Source of the DNA: Candidatus Devosia phytovorans
Lineage (GTDB): Bacteria; Pseudomonadota; Alphaproteobacteria; Rhizobiales; Devosiaceae
Reading direction: 5' to 3'
Assembly: GCA_029202405.1 (NCBI GenBank)
Contig: CP119312.1
Location: 3,477,001-3,541,000 of the forward strand
DNA length: 64,000 bases
The position numbers and the translations under genes are program-made. This document shows, piece after piece, positions 8,175 to 15,657 of this stretch (its first letter is position 1; each line of letters starts with the position of its first letter). The notes under the pieces are model-generated. The model saw only the letters and a program-made list of their open reading frames with translations, ran no database searches and had not been told where the DNA came from.

Positions 8175-8963
8175 TCAAGCGTCCATCTCCGCCGGATTTA
8201 CGTGCGGAAAACCGGGTCCGAAAAGCTTTTCGCCCCTTTCGCCTATCAGGACGTTTAACTCCCGCGCCCGGCTCAACTGCGTTTCTGACCTATGCTTGAT
8301 CTGAGCCATCAGAGCGTTGAGCTCGGCAGTATAAGGGACTAGGCGCGCAAGTACCTTTTCCTTGTCACTGTCGAAAAGCGTTCCGTCTTCGAGGGCGTCT
8401 GGAGGGATCAGATCCTTCATCTTGGCTCGAACACGATTGTACTGATCGATACTCGCCACGAGAACCTCGTGCTGCAAACCTAGCTCGACGCACCGGGAAA
8501 CCAATGCGAACTCGTGGGCTTCGAGAAATGGCGCCAGTTCGTCTACTTCGAAGAGCTGAAGCCGCGTGCTGCCTACAATTCCGGGGACTCTGGCCCACAT
8601 AGGGTGTCCAGTGAGACCATAACGATTGGCATTCTCTAGTTGTCGATGCAGCGAGTCTACGGTCGCCCTGATATGGACCAGGATCTGCGACGCCCTCATC
8701 ATCAAACGCACCGCATTGTCCCGAGCGGCAGCTATACGAGCGATCTCGTGTTGCTTGGAGGAATGATCGATAGCCGCCATTTGCAGTCTGTGTGCGTGGT
8801 CGGCGGCCTTTACCTGCAACCAGGCCGCGATGATGCCGGCCACCAGCGAACCGAGCAAAGCACCGCCGAGGCCCGAGCCGACGGCAACCCAATCCGATGC
8901 TGCCAAACCCAGAAACTCGGTCGACCCAGTGTCCCAAACCAAAACGGGAACCAATGTTTCCAT
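8175..8963 (-). CDS. Hypothetical protein with one N-terminal membrane segment
   Basis: A 262-residue protein I do not recognise. Residues ~25-48 form one glycine/alanine-rich transmembrane helix (SDWVAVGSGLGGALLG and onward) followed by a positively charged stretch, which predicts a membrane-anchored protein with a large cytoplasmic part. The rest is mostly helical and charged, with no catalytic motif visible. It is followed on the same strand by nothing until the methyltransferase promoter, about 240 bases on, and is probably its own transcription unit. Single-helix proteins of this kind occur in defence islands as anchored effectors, but nothing here proves that. The ATG at 8963 has only a weak ribosome binding site. 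Confidence 0.6.
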   Translation of the reverse strand: METLVPVLVWDTGSTEFLGLAASDWVAVGSGLGGALLGSLVAGIIAAWLQVKAADHAHRLQMAAIDHSSKQHEIARIAAARDNAVRLMMRASQILVHIRATVDSLHRQLENANRYGLTGHPMWARVPGIVGSTRLQLFEVDELAPFLEAHEFALVSRCVELGLQHEVLVASIDQYNRVRAKMKDLIPPDALEDGTLFDSDKEKVLARLVPYTAELNALMAQIKHRSETQLSRARELNVLIGERGEKLFGPGFPHVNPAEMDA

Positions 8964-9168
8964 GCCTGTGCAATCCGGATGTTCAAGAACCTCCCCATTA
9001 CTCTTTTAAACGCGGATTCGTCAGGGTCGATCTGTTGGTAGCCTGTTCCGGCCGTGTTTTCGAGATCGTGTTTCAAGGCTGATCGTCGGAGGATTCGACC
9101 GCGGTGCGACGCGCGTCGGGTGTCATAAAGCGGCCGAACGGTGCCGGAGCGCTTAACCAAGATTTCTG

Positions 9169-9420
9169 TCAACCAGCGGCGGATTTCACCCGTTGGCTAC
9201 ATGCCGTCGCTACTCCAACACCCTGATCCGTTTCGCGGCGTCCGATGTGAAGCATTCGAGGTTGCAGCGCGACGGTCGTGGAGAAATCTGTCTTCCATAA
9301 TCCGGTGAGCCTATCGGTGAGAGAACCTCCCCCGGCGCGCTCCCGGACTTTTCGGACCGAGGGCTCGACGCCCTCACGCAAGAGGGCGTCGAATGCGTGC
9401 TCGATTTCCGTGTCACGCAT
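9169..9420 (-). pseudogene. Truncated KfrA-like DNA-binding domain
   Basis: From the ATG at 9420 the first ~43 residues (MRDTEIEHAFDALLREG onward, with PSVRKVRERAGGGSLT) resemble the N-terminal DNA-binding domain of KfrA proteins; the intact relative at 40754-41572 has PSVRQVRAKIGSGSMT at the same place. The long coiled-coil that should follow is missing: after about residue 45 the sequence loses any resemblance and stops at 83 residues. I read it as a decayed copy of a partition-type regulator. A functional stand-alone DNA-binding peptide cannot be excluded. The flanks (8964-9168 and 9421-9720) show no other gene. Confidence 0.45.
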
Positions 9421-9720
9421 GTTCGACACCCTCGCGGCGCTGACGAGCGACGCGCCATGCCGTTTCTTCACGACGCCTGATACGTTTGGCGAAATGGCGC
9501 CGAGAAGTAGCAAAACGGCCACGTCTCGCCTCGGACTTGGGATGAATTGACGAACTGGATCGATGGTGTTGATGATGCATGATAAACCCTTGGACAGGGT
9601 TGGTCATCGTCACGCGGAAAGCTCGGCGTGCGGAGCGACGGGTCGCGATCCGTCTTGTGCATCAAGTAATGTCCGGAAAAATCCGTTCAAGGACCGGTGG
9701 CGACAGAAGGAACAGCTCCG

Positions 9721-9981
9721 TCACTCCTCCTCGGCCTGCAGCAGGCTGACGACGACCGTTCGACCGTTGCGTGCAAAAGAGATGCCGTTCTCTTCGAATA
9801 CCCGCTCGATGTCGCGCAATGTTCGATCCGTCAACGGTCGACGGCCCGACTCGAAGCGCGACAAAGTGTTAACGGCGACCCCTGCCATCGCGCTTACCTT
9901 CGGTTGCGACCAGCCGAGCAGTGCTCGGGCGGCTCTGATCTGTGCAGAGTTAGGCAACGCCAAATTTCGTCTCCTCAACAC
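9721..9981 (-). CDS. Small XRE-family helix-turn-helix regulator
   Basis: An 86-residue protein with a Cro/C1-type helix-turn-helix at ~12-65: QIRAARALLGWSQPKVSAMAGV, then NTLSRFESGRR and TLRDIERVFEENGI. The tail (SFARNGRTVVVSLL) is a short strand region typical of small alphaproteobacterial XRE regulators that bind DNA as dimers. It is divergent from the AAA+ protease cluster beginning at 10243, with about 260 bases between, so it is a natural candidate to control that cluster. No clear palindromic operator stands out in this gap, although TCCGGACGGATCC near 10145 resembles the repeated GTCCGGAC site at 13124-13143. Confidence in the family is high; the target is inferred. Confidence 0.85.
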   Translation of the reverse strand: MLRRRNLALPNSAQIRAARALLGWSQPKVSAMAGVAVNTLSRFESGRRPLTDRTLRDIERVFEENGISFARNGRTVVVSLLQAEEE

Positions 9982-10242
9982 CGACGCAGAACCAAGGTAG
10001 TCCTCGAGATCAACATATCCAACCTATTTTGCGATTTTTTCACCAAAAGACTTGTATCTCACGATTGCCCTCATACATGTCGGCTATCGGCTTTGTCCGA
10101 ACTTCGCATGCCGCTCATGCCGCATGACGTCCTTGCCTGTGAAATCCGGACGGATCCATGCGAAGCGTTCCATGCCTGTTGAAGACGAGTGTTCTGTCGT
10201 CCAATCCCCACAATACCACCGACCTCCATAGCGGAGGCGTAC

Positions 10243-12117
10243 ATGTCTGAGATCGTCATCCCGTTGGGTAAGAAGCTGATCTCGTCCGACTCCGCTTTGG
10301 CGCTTGCCATGATCGACCGCATGTTCCGCGACGAAGCCCGCGTCGCCCTTGAGACCGGTAAGGTGTGCGTCGTCATCAAGGTGCCCTCTTTCGACTGGGT
10401 AGCCCCCATGGTCGCGGCTGCAAAGCTTCTGGGAGAATGGAACGAAATCGTCGCCCCGAAACCTTCTTTTCGAGACGATTTCGACGACGCCCTAAAGCAC
10501 CTTGCGGCTGGCGGCAGGGTGCTGTGCGTATCTGCATCCGCCGCTACCTCTCTGCCTAAGTCGATCATGTTCACGGCGGACTACGTGGTGGAAATGCCAT
10601 ACCCGGGCGATGAGGAGATAGCTGCCGTGATAAAGGCGGTAACGGGCTTTCCATCGCCTGACCTGCCTCCGGGCATCGGGCGGCGCCTGGATTTCGGGAC
10701 ATTGTGCGCGGCGATGCGCAGAGGCAGCTCGCCCGAGAAATGCGTTGAACGCCTGACCGCCGCCATGTCGGCGGTCGATCAACCCGAACCAGGCTTGGCC
10801 GACGCGCCCTATCTCCACGAATTAAAAGGTTACGGCCAGGCAATGGACTGGGCCAATCGCGTCGTAGCCGACGTGGAGAGTTGGCGAGAAGGGAAACTAC
10901 CGTTTTCGGCGATCCAAGCAACTTGCGTCCTCGCCTCCCAGCCTGGCTTGGGCAAATCCAGCTTGATGAGAAGCTTGGCAAGGACGGCCAGGTTGCCCCT
11001 GTTCGCATCCTCTGTCGGGTCGTGGTTCGCAGGAGGGACGGGATCGCTGGACGGCGTCATAAAGCAGATGGACCAGCTTTTCAGGCAGGCCGCCGAAGCC
11101 GGTCCCGCCATCGTATTTCTCGACGAGCTGGAGGCCCTGCCGGACCGAAGGACCCTCGATTCCCGTTACCGCGACTGGTGGACGCCGGTAATCGGGCACA
11201 TGCTCACCATTCTCGACGGCGCAGCCACAAGTAAGGTCTCCAACCTGATCATTGTCGGAGCGACCAATTTCGCGGACAGGCTGGACGGCGCCCTGACGCG
11301 CCCCGGCAGGCTCAGCCCAGTCCTCGAGATCGATCCTCCGGATGCCGACGCCCTGGCCCATATATTCCGTCAACACCTCGGGGACGATTTGCCGGATATG
11401 GACCTGGCGGCGATCGCGCGACTTTGCGTCGGGATTTCCGGTGCCGAGGTGGCTGGCATGGTCAAGGGCGCGCGCGCCGCGGCCCGGGCGGATGGACGCG
11501 TCGAGCTTCTCGCCTCTGACCTCCGCTCGTCGGCAGTTCCCGCGACCAAAGAAGACCCGGCAACCCTGCGCCGAGTATGCCTTCACGAGGCCGGTCACGC
11601 CGTAGCGGCTCATTTACTCGGTGTGGGCAGCGTCGAGCGCGTAGGGACTATCCGATCCGGCTCGGTTGCCGGAGCCACGGATATCAAGTTGCGCTCCGGC
11701 CTGCTCATGCAATCGGAACTCTTCGACCAAGCCAGGATGGGACTGGCCGGAATGGCCGCCGAGATGGTGGTGCTCGGCGAGCGGAGCACGGGCGGCGGAG
11801 GAGACCTGGGCAGCGACCTGGCTCGGGTTACGGAGCTTCTGGCCAGCTGTATCCTGAGCTTCGGCTTCGCCGACTCGATGATCTACCAGGCGGGAAGCGA
11901 GGAGATCGGGCAGACGTTGAAGTTCTCCTCGGCGGTCCGGCTAGAGGTCGACAGGCAGATGAAAACTCTCTTCGAAGAGGTGTGCGAATTGCTGGAGGCC
12001 AATCGGTCTACCTTACTACGCGTCGCATCGACATTGGAGGTCGAGCGAGTCATCGACGGTCGACGTTTCCTCGAAGTCGTCTCCGTTGTCAAAGACGCGG
12101 AGCGCCTTCATGCCTGA
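10243..12117 (+). CDS. Soluble FtsH-like AAA+ zinc metalloprotease (copy 1)
   Basis: A 624-residue protein. The start at 10243 has GGAGG five bases upstream; an upstream in-frame start at 10189 has none. An N-terminal domain of ~190 residues, shared with copy 2, replaces the membrane anchor of FtsH. The AAA+ module has Walker A QPGLGKSS (233-240), Walker B IVFLDELEA (~290) and an arginine-finger region LTRPGR (~351-356). An M41-type protease domain follows with HEAGH (448-452) and a downstream acidic third-ligand region GGGGDLGSDLA. It should unfold and degrade proteins in the cytosol using ATP and zinc. Its stop overlaps the next small gene by 8 bases. The pairing with a second copy 1 kb downstream suggests a mixed hexamer or parallel specificities, which is inference. 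Confidence 0.88.
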   Translation: MSEIVIPLGKKLISSDSALALAMIDRMFRDEARVALETGKVCVVIKVPSFDWVAPMVAAAKLLGEWNEIVAPKPSFRDDFDDALKHLAAGGRVLCVSASAATSLPKSIMFTADYVVEMPYPGDEEIAAVIKAVTGFPSPDLPPGIGRRLDFGTLCAAMRRGSSPEKCVERLTAAMSAVDQPEPGLADAPYLHELKGYGQAMDWANRVVADVESWREGKLPFSAIQATCVLASQPGLGKSSLMRSLARTARLPLFASSVGSWFAGGTGSLDGVIKQMDQLFRQAAEAGPAIVFLDELEALPDRRTLDSRYRDWWTPVIGHMLTILDGAATSKVSNLIIVGATNFADRLDGALTRPGRLSPVLEIDPPDADALAHIFRQHLGDDLPDMDLAAIARLCVGISGAEVAGMVKGARAAARADGRVELLASDLRSSAVPATKEDPATLRRVCLHEAGHAVAAHLLGVGSVERVGTIRSGSVAGATDIKLRSGLLMQSELFDQARMGLAGMAAEMVVLGERSTGGGGDLGSDLARVTELLASCILSFGFADSMIYQAGSEEIGQTLKFSSAVRLEVDRQMKTLFEEVCELLEANRSTLLRVASTLEVERVIDGRRFLEVVSVVKDAERLHA

Positions 12118-12322
12118 CACATCGGAAAGGATAGATCGCTCCTTGGCCTTCGCGCTGCAGGAATTCGACGAGGGAATCCGGAGGCGGGCATCGATGGCAG
12201 CTTTGGCCGCAATCGCAGCCGTACTTTTGGAAGCAGCGGAATGCCGCTCTCGGCAAAAACGCGTCAAACGTTCGGATTCGGAGCGAATACCGAAGATTAA
12301 CCAAGATGTTGCGAAAAGGTGA
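12110..12322 (+). CDS. Small hypothetical protein overlapping the AAA+ protease gene
   Basis: A 70-residue protein that begins inside the last codons of the protease gene (8-base overlap), a layout that usually means translational coupling. It starts MPDTSERIDRSLAFALQEFDEG, continues as an amphipathic and alanine-rich helix (ASMAALAAIAAVLLEAAE), and ends in a basic tail (RSRQKRVKR...). There is no cysteine cluster or known motif. The middle helix could be a short membrane or packing helix. Given its position it may be a chaperone, adaptor or substrate of the protease. This is inference, and the gene is called on coupling and on sensible composition only. Confidence 0.5.
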   Translation: MPDTSERIDRSLAFALQEFDEGIRRRASMAALAAIAAVLLEAAECRSRQKRVKRSDSERIPKINQDVAKR

Positions 12323-12475
12323 TAATATACCCAAAAGGTGTTGAAATAACCATGCCGCTCTGTTCTTTAGAATGTGTCAGGCCGGTGGTCTGAGCGCGAC
12401 CGCCAAGGTCGCGAGATCCAAAATTCGCACGGCAGAAAATCCCGTGACGTATCACCGCCATCGACGGAGAATTCG

Positions 12476-13099
12476 ATGACAGTCGCACTCGAACTGACGA
12501 ACCCGGCGGGTATCGTCCTCTATCCCGATCAAAAAGCCGCACGCTTCCATCACGAGCGGAAAAGCCTGGCAAAGCGTGCCCGCGCCATTATCCGTGCTCA
12601 TTACGGGATCGTGGAAACCGCTCCCGACTCCTTGCTCATCCATATCGTCACCTCGGCCGGTTTCAGCCGCGACGATCTTGCTTGGTTGAGGGTGATGAGG
12701 GGCGGCAAGATGATCAACATCCTCGTCGTACCCAGCCGCATATGGCACAATCCCGAAAGCATGGCGTTGGTGTTCAAGGCGCGCCGCGACGCGACAACAT
12801 CCGGCTTGCGTTGTCTTTTGGTGCCTCAGCGTTGGCTTCGGGGCGAGAACAGGTCCGCAGCGGCCAATCTGATCGCCCGCTGCAGCGAGCACGAAACGTC
12901 CGATATCGAGCGTCGTGCAGTGACCGAACATATCGCCTCGTACGGCAGAGCCACCGTCGGCACCTGCGCAGAGATCCTCTCGCGTAACGACGATCCGTTC
13001 GGCGCCGTTCTGGCAATGCATGCCTGTGGCGTCATCCGCATTGACCTGAGCCGCAGGATTGCACCGGACAGCTGGGTCAAGCTCGGCCTGCGCAACTGA
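12476..13099 (+). CDS. Conserved-looking hypothetical protein between the two proteases
   Basis: A 207-residue protein starting at the ATG at 12476 with GGAGA six bases upstream; the longer in-frame start at 12374 lacks a site. I do not recognise the family. The sequence is a compact alpha/beta pattern with strands such as INILVVPSRIW (~80-90) and LRCLLVPQRWL (~115-125), followed by a C-terminal helical part (ERRAVTEHIASYG, then FGAVLAMHACGVIRIDL) that resembles a winged-helix or the C-terminal part of TnsA-like proteins. That likeness is weak. No catalytic triad can be assigned. It lies in line with both protease genes and is probably co-transcribed with them. Confidence 0.65.
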   Translation: MTVALELTNPAGIVLYPDQKAARFHHERKSLAKRARAIIRAHYGIVETAPDSLLIHIVTSAGFSRDDLAWLRVMRGGKMINILVVPSRIWHNPESMALVFKARRDATTSGLRCLLVPQRWLRGENRSAAANLIARCSEHETSDIERRAVTEHIASYGRATVGTCAEILSRNDDPFGAVLAMHACGVIRIDLSRRIAPDSWVKLGLRN

Positions 13100-13123
13100 C
13101 ATCCCGCTTTTTCAACGCCTCGT

Positions 13124-13143
13124 GTCCGGACGACAGTCCGGAC
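13124..13143. promoter_or_regulatory. Tandem GTCCGGAC palindromes upstream of protease copy 2
   Basis: Two identical 8-bp palindromes, GTCCGGAC, are separated by four bases and lie about 25 bases before the start of the second protease gene. The symmetric pair looks like a dimeric repressor site; the XRE protein at 9721-9981 is a plausible binder. This is pattern only. Confidence 0.35.
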
Positions 13144-13167
13144 CGTGTGCCTATGGAAACTTTCCCT

Positions 13168-15087
13168 ATGTCCGAACTCGACAACTCCATCGAAGCTTTC
13201 GCCGCCCGACGGTCGGAAAGAGATAGCCTGCTATATCCCAGCATTGCGCTGGCGGAAGCGATGATCCGATCTTCGCTCGACCGAAGTGTTTTGCGTCGTC
13301 TCCTGCAAGGTTCCCCGCTCGCGCTTATCGTGCTGGCCCCCTACCCCGAAGCGGTGCCCCACCTGGCAGACGCCTTGGACCGAATGTCCGCCGAAAGCGC
13401 CCGAATCCTGCACACCACGTCCATTCGCGGAGGTAGGAACCTCTTTGGCGTCGCAGGGGCTGCAGGCGGCATCGCCGCCGTTCACGTCACTGCCGACATA
13501 AGCGAAGTGCCTCCCGCCTTTCGTATTTTGGCGGAAGCGGTCATTCACGTTCCCGCGCCGGACGGCCCAGTGCTGCGCAAGGCGATGGCCAAGTGCTGCG
13601 TCGGTCGTCCGCCCAAGTCTGTCGAGGATCTGGACATCGGTCGTCTGGACTGGCGGCTTGTTTGCGCTTTAATGCCGCGAGGCGGCAGCGCGTCCGCATC
13701 TGCCAGAGCGTTCGAGCGAGTGCTGGCCGCCGAGAATGAAGATCAGATACCTACTCTGGAGGAAAGCGTCGAGTACGGCGAAGCCCGCACCTGGGGCATG
13801 AGCCTCAAGCTTGACCTCGCCGCGTGGCGGGCCGGGGAAATCGGCGGCGATCAGTTGAGATCGGCGATCCTGCTTTCCGGCGAGCCGGGGGTGGGAAAAT
13901 CCTACTTTGCTAAAATTCTTGCAAAATCGCTGGGCGTGCGGCTGGTCGTTTTCGGTGTGGGCGAACTGTTCCGCAACGGCGGATACCTGAACGAAACGCT
14001 AAAGACTCTAAGGGAGGCGTTCTCCGCCGCTGCTGCGTCGCCGCCCGGGGTGTTGTTTCTCGACGAGCTCGACAGTTTCCCGATGCGGGGCTCGGGCGAA
14101 CGTAACGATGCCTATTTCAACGCCTTGGTGAACGAGCTTCTGCTTTTGCTGGATTCTTCCAGCCGCCCGGCCGGACTGGTCGTTGTCGGGGCGACGAACA
14201 GACCGGAGGAGATCGACCCGGCGATCACCCGCTCCGGGAGGCTTTCCACCCATGTCGCCGTCACTCTTCCCGACCGCGCGGGCATCGAACACGTCATGCG
14301 CGTGCATCTGGGAGCAGACTTGGTAGACGCTTCGCTGGCAAATCTTTCTTTGAAGGCTGTGGGCGCCACCCCCGCAGACCTAGCCGAATGGATCAAGGCC
14401 GCCCGCTCGGTTGCGAGGCAGGAGGCCAGGCCGTTGCGGATCGACGACATCGAAGGCTTCATGACCGCCGGCGACCGGCGGACGCCCGAAGAAAAATACC
14501 GCATCGCAGTACACGAGATCGGTCACGTTCTCGCCGACCGAATGATCGACGCATGCAGACTCCCCTCATTCGTGAGCATCGTGGCCCGCGGACAAACCTT
14601 GGGTCAAGTCGGTCATGCTCCTATCGGATCGGTGTTGACGGAACAGACGATCGGCGCGCGCGTCAGAATCCTTCTTGGAGGACTGGCAGCGGAAGAGTTG
14701 GTGTTCGGGCGTGATCTGGGAGCCGGAGCGGGCGGTGCGGCGGGCTCTGATCTGGAGCGTGCCACCATGTTGGTGACGATGATGATCGGTTCGTTGGGTT
14801 TTCGCGGAAATCTGCTGTATCGCGGGGCAGACAAAGAGTTGTTTGCCCAACTCCGCTACGACCCGTCGATGCGCGCCGCCGCAGAACGCGAGTTGAAAAG
14901 CGTATACGCGGAGGTGAAAAACTTCATCCACCACCGGCGGCGAGAGTTGGATGTCCTCGCATGCGCATTGGCAGAGCGGGGCGTACTCACGGCGGAAGAG
15001 GTGAAGTCCGTCGCAGACCAGGCAGCGCACGGGCCGCGAATGCTCCCACCGCCGGATGCAGCGGAAGAGTCCATCCAGGTCGCATGA
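13168..15087 (+). CDS. Soluble FtsH-like AAA+ zinc metalloprotease (copy 2)
   Basis: A 639-residue paralogue of the 10243-12117 protein. I choose the ATG at 13168 because the protein then begins MSE, as copy 1 does; in-frame starts at 13147 and 13153 are possible and none has a strong ribosome binding site. Domain order is the same: a ~200-residue N-terminal domain with no membrane helix, Walker A SGEPGVGKS (~238-245), Walker B VLFLDELDS (~296-304), sensor/arginine region ATNRPEEIDPAITRSGR, and the protease motif HEIGH (449-453) with a downstream GSDLERAT acidic ligand region. The HEIGH variant still has both zinc histidines and the catalytic glutamate, so activity is expected. The two copies have clearly diverged, so the duplication is old. 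Confidence 0.88.
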   Translation: MSELDNSIEAFAARRSERDSLLYPSIALAEAMIRSSLDRSVLRRLLQGSPLALIVLAPYPEAVPHLADALDRMSAESARILHTTSIRGGRNLFGVAGAAGGIAAVHVTADISEVPPAFRILAEAVIHVPAPDGPVLRKAMAKCCVGRPPKSVEDLDIGRLDWRLVCALMPRGGSASASARAFERVLAAENEDQIPTLEESVEYGEARTWGMSLKLDLAAWRAGEIGGDQLRSAILLSGEPGVGKSYFAKILAKSLGVRLVVFGVGELFRNGGYLNETLKTLREAFSAAAASPPGVLFLDELDSFPMRGSGERNDAYFNALVNELLLLLDSSSRPAGLVVVGATNRPEEIDPAITRSGRLSTHVAVTLPDRAGIEHVMRVHLGADLVDASLANLSLKAVGATPADLAEWIKAARSVARQEARPLRIDDIEGFMTAGDRRTPEEKYRIAVHEIGHVLADRMIDACRLPSFVSIVARGQTLGQVGHAPIGSVLTEQTIGARVRILLGGLAAEELVFGRDLGAGAGGAAGSDLERATMLVTMMIGSLGFRGNLLYRGADKELFAQLRYDPSMRAAAERELKSVYAEVKNFIHHRRRELDVLACALAERGVLTAEEVKSVADQAAHGPRMLPPPDAAEESIQVA

Positions 15088-15657
15088 CGAACACTGCGTC
15101 AAACATCGAGCAATAACGCGGGATTTCGGTGCGCGCGGAGGTTGGCTCGCATTTTCGACGACCACGTGCACATCCACAAAGCCTATGTTTGCGACAGTCC
15201 GTTTCCAATCACGACGCCCGCCTCTGGATAAGGGGCGGGCGCCGTGAGTACAGACTTCGCGTATATGATGAACAGATTGCGCTCGACCAAATTAATTAGC
15301 TCCTCCGCGAGCTTCAGGCGAAAACCAGAGTTTAGTTTCATCTTGCTCCACGCGATCGAGGCAGACTTAGGATATAGGCGCCATCGCCTAGCTAGCCATC
15401 TACAAGCTGCGGAGACCCTTCATCCGTGACTCTGAACTCATGCTCATTCCGTCTCCGGGAGATGGTGCAAGGGTCGAGTTGCTCAGGCCTTACAGCTCGG
15501 TCGGCCGGATGTTCGGCATATAGATCCCCTCCGGTCGCAGTTGCGGACCGACTGTCTCTCGGCACAGGGGGAATAGTCGACATTATTCGGCGTAGAATTC
15601 ACTTCGCACTGGACACGCCGTGGGTTCACAATTCTCTATAGCGACATAGGAGACACT
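15088..15657. other. Intergenic region without a convincing gene
   Basis: About 570 bases between the second protease and the large helicase. Short open frames on both strands lack ribosome binding sites and recognisable protein patterns. A GC-rich patch near 15224-15243 (CCGCCTCTGG...GGGGCGGGC) could form a terminator-like fold for the protease operon. The last bases carry the ribosome binding site AGGAGA of the 15658 gene. Confidence 0.4.
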
